From Desarmillaria ectypa (lineage: Eukaryota; Basidiomycota; Agaricomycetes; Agaricales; Physalacriaceae): 64,000 nt of DNA. The notes under the pieces are model-generated. The model was not told the DNA's origin. It saw nothing but the letters and a program-made list of their open reading frames with translations, and did no database searches. Position numbers and translations under genes: made by a program. Where the stretch lies: positions 1,550,001 to 1,614,000 of the forward strand of contig JAUDYN010000009.1 of assembly GCA_030407005.1 (NCBI GenBank), in the 5' to 3' direction. Positions 20,915-33,181 of this stretch are shown here, one piece after another. Every line of letters starts with the position of its first letter. The first letter of the stretch is position 1.

Positions 20915-23013
20915 TTATACAAACCAACCAAACAGCATACGAAGCGCAAGGTCAATCATCTCGCCTATAGTTTCACTGTACACCTCACTTCGATGTCCCC
21001 CTCTTATGGTGTACGTAGCTTCTCCATCATGCTCGGGACAGAACTCCTTGGCGCCGTCCGATAACATCAAGATCTGTATTTGAAAAGACATTCAGCCCCA
21101 ATTTTTAGCCTGAGGACATCCGCACACTCACTTTTGGTGTCCCGTCATTACAGGAAACCGTTAAGGATCCGTCCTCATCTACGACGTACCCAGTGCACGT
21201 CAGCACGTCAATAAGCTCCTGACTCGCATTAAATACTCCAGGAACTTTCCATGACGCTGAACCTGTTCGTCCAACATTGGTCAAAAGAGTGAGTAAGGGT
21301 GGTTTGGAGATGGAAATCGTTTTATCGTTTTGTTGAGGTATGAATGTCATCTGCAGATCCTCGGTGATTAAATAATGCAAAAAGAATATAAAGAGAGCTT
21401 GACGTACTGGAGTGGTAAGGAAGCTGCTGTTCAAGGAAATTGCAAATTTGCGTGCAGAATTCAGAATTTTAACATGGTCCATGATAGGTTTGTCAGTTGT
21501 TTGATATCCTGAGAGCCAAAGACTAGGAGATCGCTGTGGATATTATCATATCTTATAAGAGGGCGACTTGACATACGCTTCGCGGTTGGCAGGGTCAACG
21601 TCACCTTGATAGCCTTGCTCTTGTCCTGAAACTCTATGGTAAGGAACCTGTAATTTATGGTGTACGTTAAGAGGCGAACCGTAATAGAACATCGGAATTC
21701 CATCCGTCATGAAAGTCCACGTGATGGCATTTTTGACGAGCTGTGGATGAACATGAGTCTTGAAGTGCTTCATCGTCAGTCAAAGAGACTAACCGAAAGG
21801 TCTCCAGTTCTTGACTGGAGTCTCATAACATCGTGGTTTTCAACAAAGGAGCCTGTCATGAACAAACCCTGCTTGTACGTCCTCTGGGACACAGTGGCGA
21901 CATCGACGAGAGCAGAGAGGCTGCCTTGTGTCGACACGAATCCCTCGAAAAGGGCAAACCATGTAGGGTAGTCGACAACGCTATCGATGACGTCTGTTCA
22001 AGTAAATATCGGGAGACAAAGGACACACAGAACGAGTACTTACGGGTGTAATCGTTCATGTAGTTTACATCGTTGGTAAACACCTACCATTATATGATTA
22101 GACGCACATATATGGGTAGAATGCAGTAAAACTCCGGCCGCCTCGATAAAGCCAGACCAAAAATCTTTCCGGATATGTTTGACAGTATCGATACGGATAC
22201 CATCGATGTTGTAGTCCTTGACCAATGGAGAAATTCAATCATACAGAGTGGCGACGACTTCCGGGTCTTCAGTATTGAGGTCGACGAGGGCAATGTTCTT
22301 GTTCGTATTGGTCGACATATCCTGGATCTTGAAACCGTCCATACCAGCATAACGGGTGAAAATAGGAAGACGAAGAAGAGGGCCAGAGACCAGAGAAATC
22401 GAAATCGTCACTGTTTGAGCCATCTGCACCAGGATGGAGAGTGGTGGCAAGGCTGAAATTTCAATCAGAAAATAGTCCAGTACGAGAATAGAAGTTACTG
22501 TACTGGTTAGCCACTACATCAACCATTAGGTACATGCCATGAGCATGCAGGGCGGAGGCAAGGTCCTTCAAGTCGTCTGGCGTGCCGAAATGTGGATTCA
22601 AGCCCGAAATGTTCTTCGTCCAGAATCTTTGAAGCAGTTCAGATGTGTCAGACAATCATCAGCTTAAGAATTAAGCGAGCCCATGGTATGCATCTCCGTA
22701 GAAGGTCCTTCCCCCAATGTTTTCCACGATCGGTGATATCCAGATCGCGTCAAAGTCCATTCCTTGAATGTAGTCGAGATGCTGTGTGATACCTAGCCAA
22801 GAACCACCACAAAAGGTTCGAGCAGAAGTATCGCAGTAACCTCCATATCCTGTATCATTGGACACGGCAAAGCGATCTGTCACGAGCTTGACGATCGTAT
22901 TGTTTGAGCACAGACTGGATGTAAATCGACCTCGACCGCCATTCATCGGCAGAGGCAGAGAGGCATACGGATATAAAAGAGAAAAGAATCAAAGCATGCA
23001 AAGATCGTGACAT
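20915..23013 (-). CDS. Alpha-amylase (GH13), secreted
   Basis: This is predicted to hydrolyse internal alpha-1,4 bonds of starch or glycogen outside the cell. The start [20 protein letters not shown] is a signal peptide. Exons then show [21 protein letters not shown] with the His completed across an intron (region I), [33 protein letters not shown], and [11 protein letters not shown] (nucleophile Asp). Later come [10 protein letters not shown] (region IV Asp), GIPMFYYG joined to [16 protein letters not shown] across an intron, and the C-terminal beta domain. The general acid Glu motif expected after FIEAAGV (usually GEV/GEVF) is not visible: AAG is followed by a weak intron and [12 protein letters not shown]. 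The gene may be inactive or misread there. The 3' end lies in the duplicated arm. Confidence 0.82.
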
Positions 23014-23437
23014 GGTGAAAGTAAATGCGAGAGCAGGAAAGAGCGCGGCGCGCGTCACCGTGTCATTTTAATGATTCGGGCATGTGATCAGCACGTGAGG
23101 GATGCATATATGCAGCTGCTCTCACGTTGCAGCGAGGGTGCTAATAGGAAAATAAGAAGGTACAGACGAAGAAAACACAGTCAGGCAAAGATACATTCTT
23201 CCGAGCATGACATAGGTTGGGAATGTCCACGTTTTCGGATAAGTATACATTCCTGTACTAGTAGTAGTGTCATGGTATTCACTTTTCGTATTCCATTCCA
23301 GACCTTGAGACGACGAGACATAGACGAGCAATAAACATGTAAACGAATCACAACACAGAATATTAGCATTTCTGTGTCCTAAATCAACATTTTGTAAGAC
23401 CAATAGACGAGTTGCGGTACCTTCACTTCCACGACTT

Positions 23438-23670
23438 TCACCTCTGGTATATCAAGTACAATACATGAATTATTCCTCCAATCCAGAAGAAAAGTGTCAG
23501 GATGATGTTGATGAGGATATCTGCCAGGGGCCGGTTCATCAAGATGACCGCTACTGGAGGAAGGAGGATGGCAAACTACAACAGTGTTCATATTATTAAA
23601 GTGACTGCAATTTCGTGTTGAAGTTACATACAATGATGAGGAGAACGTCTTCAGTCGTGACAGAAGCCAT
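23438..23670 (-). CDS. PMP3/UPF0057-family small membrane protein
   Basis: This 58-residue protein is encoded in two exons with a 56-base GTATGT...GTAG intron (23576-23631). The N-terminus is MASVTTEDVLLII. It is followed by FAILLPPVAVILMNRPLADI and LINIILTLFFWIGGIIHVLY, ending LIYQR. Two transmembrane helices separated by a short polar turn, the LPP motif, and the W-I-x-G-I-I-H-x-L-Y signature identify the PMP3 (stress-induced plasma membrane proteolipid) family. The family is linked to membrane potential and salt tolerance in yeast and plants. It is divergent from nothing nearby; the amylase lies downstream on the same strand. Confidence 0.85.
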
Positions 23671-26600
23671 GATTTGGGGTGGAGGTTCGTGTTGTGCTCA
23701 TGGTGGTGGCGTGTACACTTACATCAAGGTGACTGAATGTCGTCATACAGGCCTCCTCCACGCGTGGACGGCATACCGGACATACATGGTAGCCTTGCAT
23801 CATAGGGATCCCCAACGAGAATAGTGGCTGATGGGCGAGATGAAAGACGCGTCGCAGCAGTTCGTGGCAGTTTCTGCCTTGAAATACGGAAGGATTAGAG
23901 GAGAGTGTAAAGCACAACAAAGCTTACCTGGATAATTATTAGGAATATATCGGCTACCCACACCCTCTTGGGACCAACGATTACCGCTCCCTGTTAGGTA
24001 TGTTAGAGCCAGTATATCTTGCGCATGTCTTAGAACGGCTATTGTCCACGGATCCTCTTTGCATTATCATCCAGACACGACTGGCACCGCTGGGCGCCTT
24101 CTAGGATGGGAAAGCATAGTCTGGCTTCGTGTTTTTTATGACGACCATCTTGCAGAATTCCAGGATTTTTCGTCAGGGAAAAGTATGTGCTTTATAATCG
24201 CGCTTCACTGGACAATGGAGGAAAACGGGCTCCATCAGACCTAAGCGCATGCAGAAGGAGACAGAGAGAGGAACAAGGATTCCCACGATAACTTCAATTT
24301 GACGGAGATCGGATCGGTGGATTACTCAGCTGAAGCTCAGCCTCCGCCACCCACCCCTAAATAGGAGAAAGCCTACTCGGTGAAGGAAGAATTCCAATAA
24401 AACTCTAACATAATAATTGTACCTTATCCTGATGATTCCTCCTCTATCATTTCCGGCTCATCGAAGGCAAATCGAAGGAGTATTCGACCTCATCTTGCAT
24501 TGCACAATAGCTTCTCTACCTTCTAAAAGGTTGCAAAATTCCTTTGAGCGTTGGATGGATTTGGATTCACAGAGGAGAGCCACAATAAATGAGCGTGGCT
24601 AGAAATAGGTATTCTTCATACATTTGCCTTGTTCCTCGCAGGAGGAAAGGTCTGCTGTGCTGTCGTTCAGAAGACGGAAGGCAAAAAGATGTAAGTCTAC
24701 CAAACATGATTTCTTGCCAAATGTTCCACCCACAAGTCGTTCTGGTAATCGCAACAACCTATCCACGATGTCCGGTATAACGAATTATACCGCCTCCTTC
24801 ATTCGATCTTGGCCCGAAGCTCGAAGCTACCGGTCCATGAGAACTTGTTATATACACAATGGATCCTTTCCACTACGTAAGAAAACTCGGAGGATTAGCC
24901 AAACTACCGACGTGGGGTTGAGGCTTCTATTCCACTGCTTCGGGTACTGGGCCGGGGCTTATTCGATTCAGTAACCATGGTTAGAAGTGACATGCCCATC
25001 GAGGGCATTTCAGATCGCTCCTGCCGAGCCCTGTGCTCGTCGGCCGGACAAGTGCTTGGGCAATAATGCATCCGTTCATTTCGTCACGGATCAATGGCTT
25101 TCTCAACGAAGGCCCTGTCAAACAATGAACCAACGGGGGAAGACGGATCGATTGCCCGTAATGTAACAAGCCCTATTCCCAAAGGTTTTGGATTTTAGAG
25201 TCCTGCGCTTGTGGTACGTATCCATAGTAGCGTATTCGCATCACAAGAGACTAACCTTGTTTGTGTCCCGTTCAGCTTTGATTTCGAAGTCATGGCGTTC
25301 CTTGCTAGCCACTTTCATCATCCAGCAAAACGGAATTATTACATCGAGACGAGTTTATCCGGAAGCAACACACAGAGTCCAGATTCACTGTCCTCGACAA
25401 CCAGTAGGCCGCTTTTGCATGGATTAGGAATCGGGATGTCCCAAACGCTCACCGAGACAATCATGGGCATCCCAACCAACCAAAACATCATCCTCCGGTG
25501 CTTAATTGTCAAGCGAAGAAATTTCTTTGGAATTGTAAAGTATACGCATGCATAGGAACCGCGATACGGGTCCTAACTGCCAAAGACTCCGTCAACTTTA
25601 ACGGAAATCCGACTTTCGGAAAACAGGCCTAATGAAGAAAATATATTGCGCGGGAGGCAACCTTTAATTCCGCGGTCAGTTATGCCCATCATTCCAGGTT
25701 AACGAAAATTGTAACTCATATTGAATTGCCTTTATGACAGACGAACGTCGCATAAGGGCCTATTCTATGTATGCCTGCTATGAATCATTCATCGATGATG
25801 TATTGGGGAAAACGATAGCGACACGATCGGCTCAATCGTGCAAGATGGCCGTAACCACGACCCTCGGTAGCCCAAGGTCGGCATTGGTGCAGATGCGAGT
25901 CTGTGAGTAAAAATTCTGACGGTACGGCCTTCCTCAACGAGAGCGATGTTGCAGGGATACTTATATTGAATGCAAGATGTTCGCATTAGCGATGGGCGCC
26001 GGCAATGGAAACGGGTTTGTGTTACCCGAGTGCGTCGAGACTTGGCATTCTCTCACGGTCTTTCCATTCATTCTCGACGTTGGGAGCATCACAGGCGCCA
26101 AATCCTGAAAGGTCTGCCACAAATACCTCCTCTTGCCAAATTCCAGTCATACTACTTATACACGTCGAAGCTACATACCATCGACTTGCGTGTCTTACGA
26201 CAAGACTTGTGTACAGGCACCTGATCATCGATGGCCTGAGGACCCGGTGCGGAGTAACTACGGACACAGGATGGCAATTCAACAGAAGGCCTCTTCTATT
26301 CAGGAGCAAATACGACTCGGCGGCCTTTTCACAGCTGCACGAGACCAGGTACTGGATGCTACAAGTCTACGATCAGACTCGTATTTATTGCATTCATCGC
26401 CAAGGAAAACCCACAAATCTGCCTTCCTGAGCATACATGCTTGGAGTCTATCGGTGCCTTTTAGATAAATTTTAGAAAATTTGTTCCAGTCGGGCGTCCC
26501 CTTCCGATAAGACGGGGTTGCTTTCATATTGGAGGCTTTGAGTGCCATGCGCAGCTCAAATTTTGATGAAGGAATCTGGTACATTTACGTTCATTTTGGT

Positions 26601-27086
26601 CGCGGAGGGGAACGGTGCCTTGGGATACCGCTTGTAAGTTACATCTTCCTCGCCGAGCCCGAGTATTATCGAGGTTTCCTTCCTTGATCAATCATATTTC
26701 AGTGGCGTTTACCCTGCCTGTTGCATGTTGGACTACCAGTTTGCGACAGAGGCTCAAAGAAATACGGTGGAAAGACTTGTAAGGGCTCACACCTATAGTG
26801 TCCTTCACAACGCAACACCTTGATTGGTGCACAAGAGGACTCACGATGTAACTCCGAGGTTGAAGCACTCAATTCTGGCACGGCCCGAGCGAATGTGCTC
26901 CAAGTGACAGCTGTGCGCGTAGGCATCCTAACAAATCGACCACTTCCATGATCGACCATGCGTACCGGTCTCTAGGGATGATTTTCCATTTTTACTTCCT
27001 CCGCCCCTTTAATTTCCCATAAGTAAAGAAGCATTTTCTTAAGTGACAATTCTGGAGGCCTCTGGTACCTTTTCTTTTTCCTGTCA
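23671..27086. other. Gene-poor stretch with one old repeat
   Basis: This is about 3.4 kb without a gene I can support. A minus-strand frame at 23651-23920 holds a CPVC pair and may be a decayed exon. Frames at 24624-24974, 25211-25555 and 26005-26430 have no recognisable domain, no splice-linked sense and shifting composition. The segment 24640-24840 belongs to the dispersed repeat also found in both arms. The DNA looks like decayed mobile elements. Confidence 0.5.
24640..24840 (+). repeat. Dispersed ~200-bp repeat, diverged copy outside the palindrome
   Basis: It matches 20612-20810 at ordered landmarks: CTGTCGTTCAGAAGACG, AGTCTACCAAACA, TTGCCAAATGTTCCACCCA, TCTGGTAATCGC and CCGGTATAACGAATTATACC. 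The core GGTATAACGAATTATACC can fold into a 7-bp stem hairpin. No flanking duplication was found, so element type is unresolved. Confidence 0.6.
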
Positions 27087-28709
27087 ATGGCGTCGGACGC
27101 CCCCGCTAATCCGGATGGCAATGCAGCGACAACTTTTGGTCCCTGGGTATGTACTGTTGTGTTTCCTTTTGCCCGTCTTGTCGATTCTGACGTGGTACTA
27201 GTTGGTCGGGCTATGCCTAGACTTACTTCTCCAGGGCGCGCTCACTTCTCAGGTGGATTGCTGTGTCATATCGGTATGATTGCAAACCTAACAGCTTGCA
27301 CTAGTTCTTAAACTATTATTTATGGTATGCTGGCACGGATGGCTATCGATTTATCATGGCTGTGGGGGTTCTTGCTATCATTACGACTCTCAAATCCATA
27401 CAGGTCTGTCTGTCCGACCTCTCTCGAGTGTTTCTTCAATTACTCACGTCGGTTGCTACACTCAGTGTTTGTGAGAATCTCGCCCCCTTCTTAAAGACTA
27501 CAACATTTCAAGCTGATACCTACCAGTGTCATTGTTTGGGTGCAGCAGATAGTATATTTTAATGATTTCGATAGTGCAGCCAACATGCGGAACAATGTTT
27601 GGTATGAAAAATGTGCGTTTCCATCGCTTCTCTTTACCCTTTGTATCTAAACGTTGCACAGACAATACCCTGTTCGTCGCACTCATCGCACTATACGTGC
27701 AGTTCTATTTTTGCTACCGGCTGTATGCAATATCAAAACTGTGGTGGATAGTTGCACCGATTTTGTTTCTTTACCTGGTTGCCGTTGGCTCCGTCGCCAC
27801 TGCAGTGAGGCCAACATTGCAATTCTTCCCGAGTTAGGACTGATCCACTTTGCAGATTCACTATATAGCGAACATCCAAGAATCGGGCAAACTGGCTTCA
27901 TGGCGTGGGTACCTGTGTGTTTCGATGAAGTCTTTTCAGGTCCTGATAATGTGGCTTCAGTATCGGCGCATTATGCCATTGTATTTGGTCGGTCTGATCT
28001 CGCGTTCATCGTATCATTTTCTTACAATTTATTTCTTTAGCTGCTGACATGTTGCTTGCGGGCACAACAGCATATTTCCTTCTTAAGACGAAGACAAATG
28101 TCTTGCCGCAGTACGTAGTCTACTGTTTCCATTACTTTCCCATGCCAACGATAGTACAGGACTATTGGCATGATAAATGCGCTGGTACGGCTTACGTTTC
28201 AAACTGCCACGCCCGCTGCTGTGTGGTATGTGCTTTTTCCTTGATCTCAACTATCTACTCAGTGGAGGCCGGCCACCGAATTATCCAACAGTGCGCTGAT
28301 TAACTTAATATTTATCTACTTGCAAAACCCCAACGTCAAAGGCTTTTCTGATGTGTCCATCCAGGCTCTGCCAAAATTGTACGCCATCAGTATGATGTGG
28401 ACGCTGAACGCGAGGAGACGTATCCGAGTGGCAAATGGCTCTTCCAGTCTGACAGGTGGTACCAGTAACGAGCCTAATCGATTGGATTTTTCACGATCAA
28501 TGATGCGAAGGCGGGCCAGCTTTTGCGAGGATATTGCGATGAGCGGGATCCAGATTGTCACACATACGGAAAGCCGGGTATGCCGTTCAATCGCACACCG
28601 GTCTACATTTACTAACAACGCACACACTCTCCAGTTTGATGAAGATATGGAAGCTATGCCAACTAAAAAGGGTATTGACTCGCCTTCGGAGGAGGACACC
28701 AAATCGTAA
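27087..28709 (+). CDS. DUF6534-like seven-pass membrane protein, copy 1
   Basis: This is a multi-exon gene (about 8-10 exons). It starts MASDAPANPDGN...FGPW, then LVGLCLDLLLQGALTSQ, NYYLWYAGTDGYRFIMAVGV, VALIALYVQFYFCYRLYAIS, ADMLLAGTTAYFLLKTKTNV and MINALVRLTFQTATPAAV. Next are ALINLIFIYLQNPNVKGFSD and IQALPKLYAISMMWTLNARR, followed by a polar tail ending at 28709. The FGPW start, the YVQ.FFCYRLY segment and the PKLYAxSMMxTLNAR end are hallmarks of the agaricomycete DUF6534 family. Members are receptor-like membrane proteins of unknown ligand. Two paralogues follow at 31666 and 35834. Exon ends are my reading of splice sites. Confidence 0.75.
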
Positions 28710-29292
28710 GCGTGTATACTGAGCAAGTATGAATTTACAATGTATCTTTATTACATACCTATCTTTTCATAATGAATGTAGACAATCAGCGCAAGAAGTT
28801 GTATTATGTCCGTAAGTACTCCGACAATGACGCGTTAATTGTTCCTACAGGTGCCCTAAAGGCCATCTGACGTTCTTTGACGGCGGCGGTGCCCCACAGG
28901 TATGTACGAATCCTGATATGGATGCGGTAATCATACGAATGGAAGAGTGCATTTATTAAGAAGAGCGGTTGTAAACCTGACTGAACATCTAGAATTGGCA
29001 CGAAGAGCCTTCAAACGGGTGTTCAAGAAGTCGGATCAGGCCGGAGAGTAAACGCGTTTCGTCATGTGGTGGGAACGTTCGCTCAATATGGTAAATGCAT
29101 TATTTACTGTTTTGACAATTATTTGATTTGTAAATTAGTCCTCGACTCGGGCCCGGAGTCGGTTCGCCATTGCGACCCAGACTCTCAAATTTCACTCTCG
29201 ATAAAACGACGACACGCACAGGCCATTGCACGGCCTCCACGCCGTTTGGCACAGCGAGCACAACTTGTACAAGATAGTATCGCACTAGAGCC
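28710..29292. other. Intergenic
   Basis: A short spliced sense might exist (NVDNQRKKLYYV then CPKGHLTFFDGGGAP around 28771-28900), but I cannot connect it to a family or to a complete reading frame. Otherwise it is the upstream flank of the next gene. Confidence 0.35.
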
Positions 29293-31136
29293 ATGGCGAC
29301 CTCGAAGAATCATCAAAGCAGTATGCAATATCGACAACGAGTGCAGCCCGCCACGGTTCGTTCTCTCTTCTCCTTGGAAGTTGCCTTGCTCATCTAGAGG
29401 CGTTGCTCTTTGCGGTACAGACGAGCTATCCGACGCCCTCGTCGTCGAACTCGACGATCTCACCGACACTCTCGTCGTCGAACTCGGCCTCCCACTCCTC
29501 CAGCTCACCTCCCCCACCGAAAACGCCGCCCCAGCGTACAGGTCGTTCAAGGTCGCGTTATCCAGATCTCGGTCGCGTGCCTCTCCATCGACGTGGTACG
29601 TCCCAGACGTACGAGCGGTTAGAGGATCTCCTACGAGAGGCGGGATATAAGGAAACACGTGTATTCACACCGGAAACTGAACGCATCGAACATTCCGAGC
29701 GGAAGCGTCGGGAGGGCAGTCCCCAACGGCGAAGTCTACGCGGTGTAGTGGGATTTTTTGCCGGGCTGATGCCTGGTGGCGCCAATTTGTCGCCGTCAAG
29801 TCTCCGCCAAGACACACCCGACGTGCCACCACGGCCAACCGTTGAGAGGCGTCGAACTTATTCACCGCTTTCATCGCCCGTCCCGCACCGTATGTCGCAG
29901 AAACAGCGGCAGAGGTCCCCGTCGACCGGACCATCGACGCCAGGGAGCACTTCGTCTATGGAGTGTGCCGGGCCTACCCCAAAGGCCAGCTACCAAAGTC
30001 CACGGCCAACTTCACGGAATCCCGAATTTACACAGCAGTCGTCTTCAAGGTTATATGCGTTTACCAATAATCCTTCTTACACTTCATTGCGTTCTCAACG
30101 ACTACCGAATGCACCCGCCCTGTCAAGGCGTAATCCCAACATTCCTTCACATTTACCGTCATCAACACAATACACTCCTTCAAATCGTCTTTCTCACAAG
30201 CCGTCCGAGCCCATTATACAACCTCAGCCTTCTCGTGCAGGCGCTTATCTCCGGCATATGGCTTCGGTTGCGAACCTGCCACAGCGCCCCAGGTCGACTC
30301 CACCTGCGAATCTTAAAGAAGTTAAAGAAGAAGCCGCACCACCCCTTCCCCATACATGGCTAGAAACTGTTGCTCGTGCTGTAATGTACGGCGGCATAGG
30401 ATATATTGGCGGACCAAAAAACGAGCCCCAGCTCTCACCTTCACGAGGAAGACCGCCGCCGCCCGTTTTTATAGCACAAATGTCGAAGCGACGATCGCGA
30501 CGTAGTGTAGGCGAGGTCAGTCGGACTAGAGTCTCCTGCCATAGCGCACCATCAAGTCGGGCGACCTCGAGGACAAGAGATAGCGAACGAGAAGAGAAGG
30601 TATCAAAACCAAGGGAGCGAGGCAGAAGGAAAAAAGGCGACGCAAATTTGCCGACCCTCGCCAGGACAAGGGTAGAAGGTGAACCTACCGAATGGACGAT
30701 TGCCACTGCTCCTCCGAAGCTGGCCGTCAACGGGCACCGATACCACAGAGGTTGGGGTATGGATCCCGAAACAGACCATGACGAGAGCAGTGATGAAGAA
30801 GATGGTGAGCTTAATTTGGCACGGATACTGGTTCCGCCCAAACGACAACAATCGATACGAAGTCTGAGGAAGCACTTGGCTGGTCATCCCGAGCCAAGTA
30901 GGCGGGCCTTGAGTGGGCCTATGTATGGCTCCGTGAGCAGTAACTATGGCAACTGGAACGAGAGCGAAAGTCAGAGCCGCTGGGGATGGGTTACTCGACG
31001 CGAACCGACACGGCGTGGGTCATTCGAAGAAGACGAAAACCCCAGTTTGTACTCTGGATTCCTAACGGCGGAGGGATCAACGAGATCCGTAGCGAGCAGT
31101 AAGAATAGAGTTGGACTACCATCGGGTTGGAGTTAA
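29293..31136 (+). CDS. Ser/Pro/Arg-rich predicted disordered protein
   Basis: The start MATSKNHQSSMQYRQRVQPA is followed by a GT-AG intron of about 65 bases. A long open exon begins TSYPTPSSSNSTIS and ends VGLPSGWS, giving roughly 590 residues. The body is rich in Ser, Pro and Arg, with only short hydrophobic patches such as VVGFFAGLMPGG and YGGIGYIGG. There is an acidic patch (DPETDHDESSDEEDGELN) near residue 475 and many RS/SR dipeptides. I recognise no domain. The composition suggests a phosphorylated scaffold or nuclear protein, but this is speculative. The long coherent frame and clean intron support a real gene. Confidence 0.65.
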
Positions 31137-31665
31137 TCAAGCCATTTGTTTCCTAACATTATAACATTGGCGGGGTAACACGGAATTTACTACTACCTCT
31201 TTCATGCATTTCCTTGTACTTATTTTCGAGAGCCACTTTCATTTACAGTATCATCATGCTATCCTAGTACACACACAGTTTATCATTGGAATCCTACAGC
31301 CGGTCATTACTACGCCACTATAGCGCGGAGCCTAAGCCGACGTACCATAATGAATCGATTCTGGCTTGTCCCCACTCTTCGCACGGCGCGGCGCTGGGTA
31401 GCTATGCGACCACATTCGTCGTATCATGATACATATCGCAGTAATAGAATCAAGGTTTTCCAACGTATGGCTCGAAATCACAGAAGCTCCCGCAGCTTCC
31501 TATCCCATCTCGGTAGTGCGAACATGTCACGCACCTAAATAAGGTCAGCCTGGGGATACTGACACAGAATGAGAGCGTACGGATACGACTGCCGGCTTGA
31601 TATGTGTATGCAGACTACTCAGGTACTTCATCCTGAGCACAGAAGAGTCGGAAGCTGATTATAGG
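31137..31665. other. Convergent intergenic
   Basis: This lies between two convergent genes. The AT-rich part at 31140-31300 could carry both polyadenylation regions. Small frames (31350-31538) are not convincing. Confidence 0.4.
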
Positions 31666-33181
31666 TTAAAGCATCAAATGGCATACTCTTCTTGTCCTCT
31701 CGACGTTTCTAGGTACAGCCTCCTCAGTGCTAGTCCCTTCCCTCCCTCCACTTGCGAATGCGACCCGAATAGCTCGTCTTGCATTGAGCGTCCACATCAT
31801 ACTAATCGCATACAGTTTCGGAAGCGCCTGGATGAAAACACTGACGACATTCTTGGAATAGTTATTTTTTGTGTAGACGAAGATCAGATTGATCATCGCG
31901 CTATTCAAGAATTGAGGGTAAGCCGGAATTCAGGACCATGGCACGCACCAAATCGCCGGGAGTGCTGCCGTTTGGAAGGTGAGGCGAACTAGGGCGTTGA
32001 GGAGACTGGCGGTTCTATGTGGCTCTTAGCAAGTATATCATGATAATTATGAGAAGGGAACATACTGCGGTATGACGTGTTTTCTGTTTTTAAGGAGGAA
32101 CCATGCCGTTGACGATGACAGTAGAACATCAGCTGCTAAAGGAAAGCAGAGAGTATGCGCAGTGCTCTGGACCACGGATATGAGCCGTACCGAAAGCGAT
32201 TGCATAATGCACGGAAACTAGGGTGGTGTTAGCATTGAATAGTATGGAGAATCACGAGGCTTACTCCAGCGTTGAAGTAGTTTGCTAAGCCCGAAGGTCG
32301 CTATGTAGTATGTCTATTAACGTGTCAGTAACACAAAATTTTGGGTATCACGGAGGTTCCACATAACGCGACTATGGCAGAAGTCAGGCCAAAGACATAT
32401 AGCATCATGATGGGTGCGGCTGTCCACCACATTTTCGATAGGATGCATAAGCGATAGGAAAAGAAACATTGAACGTAGAAACTAATCACAGCCACCTGTT
32501 TCGACACGAGTTGGTGTACAAATTTCATGAATTGGTGGCAACCCCACCATAAGAACATTTCCTGCAAAGACCTTCGTCAATCAGAGACGGTGAAATGGCC
32601 GTTAAGCTTTACATACCGATGATATACCACGCTGTAGTTCTAGAACGGCGTGAGAACACGACTTGTGTGATGGTATTGAAAAACGTACGGCAGCGCAAGG
32701 ACACCTTGAATATCGTTGAAATAGTTAATCTCTTGGATCCATACAATGGAACTGAAGGTAGTACTTAGACGTGAATGCATCCTCGCACCAAATTCACGTA
32801 CAAGGCCTAAAGATCAGGCAGTCACTGACTGATATATTGCAAACGGCGCACCTGTACAGACTTCAACGTCGTCATAAGGGCCAGTACGCCTACCGCAATT
32901 TTCATGCCAATGCCATCCTTGCTACCGTACCACGAATAATAATTGGCGAACTTCAAAGGCCTCGAATTTTCACTTTATACCTGATACTCTGAAAAACGCT
33001 CACCTGAGCCGTCAAGATACCCTGGTAAAACAAATCCAGAGACATTCCTACCAACTAGATTCATGACGCGTTAAATTAGTAATTATAGGAGGCCTGAATG
33101 TTCGCGATCACTCACCCACGGACCTAAGACAAAGGCGACCTGTTGGTGCTCATCACCGGACAAGGGTACTGACGAGGACAT
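31666..33181 (-). CDS. DUF6534-like seven-pass membrane protein, copy 2
   Basis: It begins MSSSVPLSGDEHQQ then VAFVLGPW before the first intron, matching the N-terminal FGPW/LGPW exon of the paralogues. The third exon group includes VAVISFYVQCFFSYRLCILS and KMWWTAAPIMMLYVFGLTSA. The C-terminal exon has FIQALPKLYAISMMWTLNAR followed by RAIRVAFASGG and ends at 31666. Other exons between are visible only as short hydrophobic frames, so integrity is not certain. It is oriented opposite to copy 1 and the same as copy 3. It may be slightly shortened at the C-terminus, since the TGIQIVTHTE-type tail of the paralogues is not found. Confidence 0.65.

Larger units (their letters stand above)
12522..21353 (-). 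repeat. Right arm of giant inverted duplication
   Basis: This is the reverse-complement partner of 1-8899, 8832 bases long against 8899. The 67-base difference is fully explained: 61 bases fewer in the tandem array, 8 fewer at the inner junction, 3 more in the kinase and 1 fewer in the poly-A tract. This arm is contiguous on both sides with complete genes: alpha-amylase runs across its outer end and the ArfGAP gene across its inner end. That makes it the likelier ancestral arrangement, with the left arm as the derived copy. The inference rests on gene integrity only. Confidence 0.95.

Noticed and set aside
1..21353. Helitron, terminal-inverted-repeat transposon or rDNA-type palindrome as explanation of the inverted duplication
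   Set aside because: The arms contain ordinary host genes and pseudogenes, no transposase or replication initiator was seen, and no rRNA sequence is present.
23651..23920. Possible RING-like fragment with CPVC upstream of the PMP3 gene
   Set aside because: Too few Cys/His in the right spacing, and part of it overlaps the PMP3 start on the same strand in another frame.
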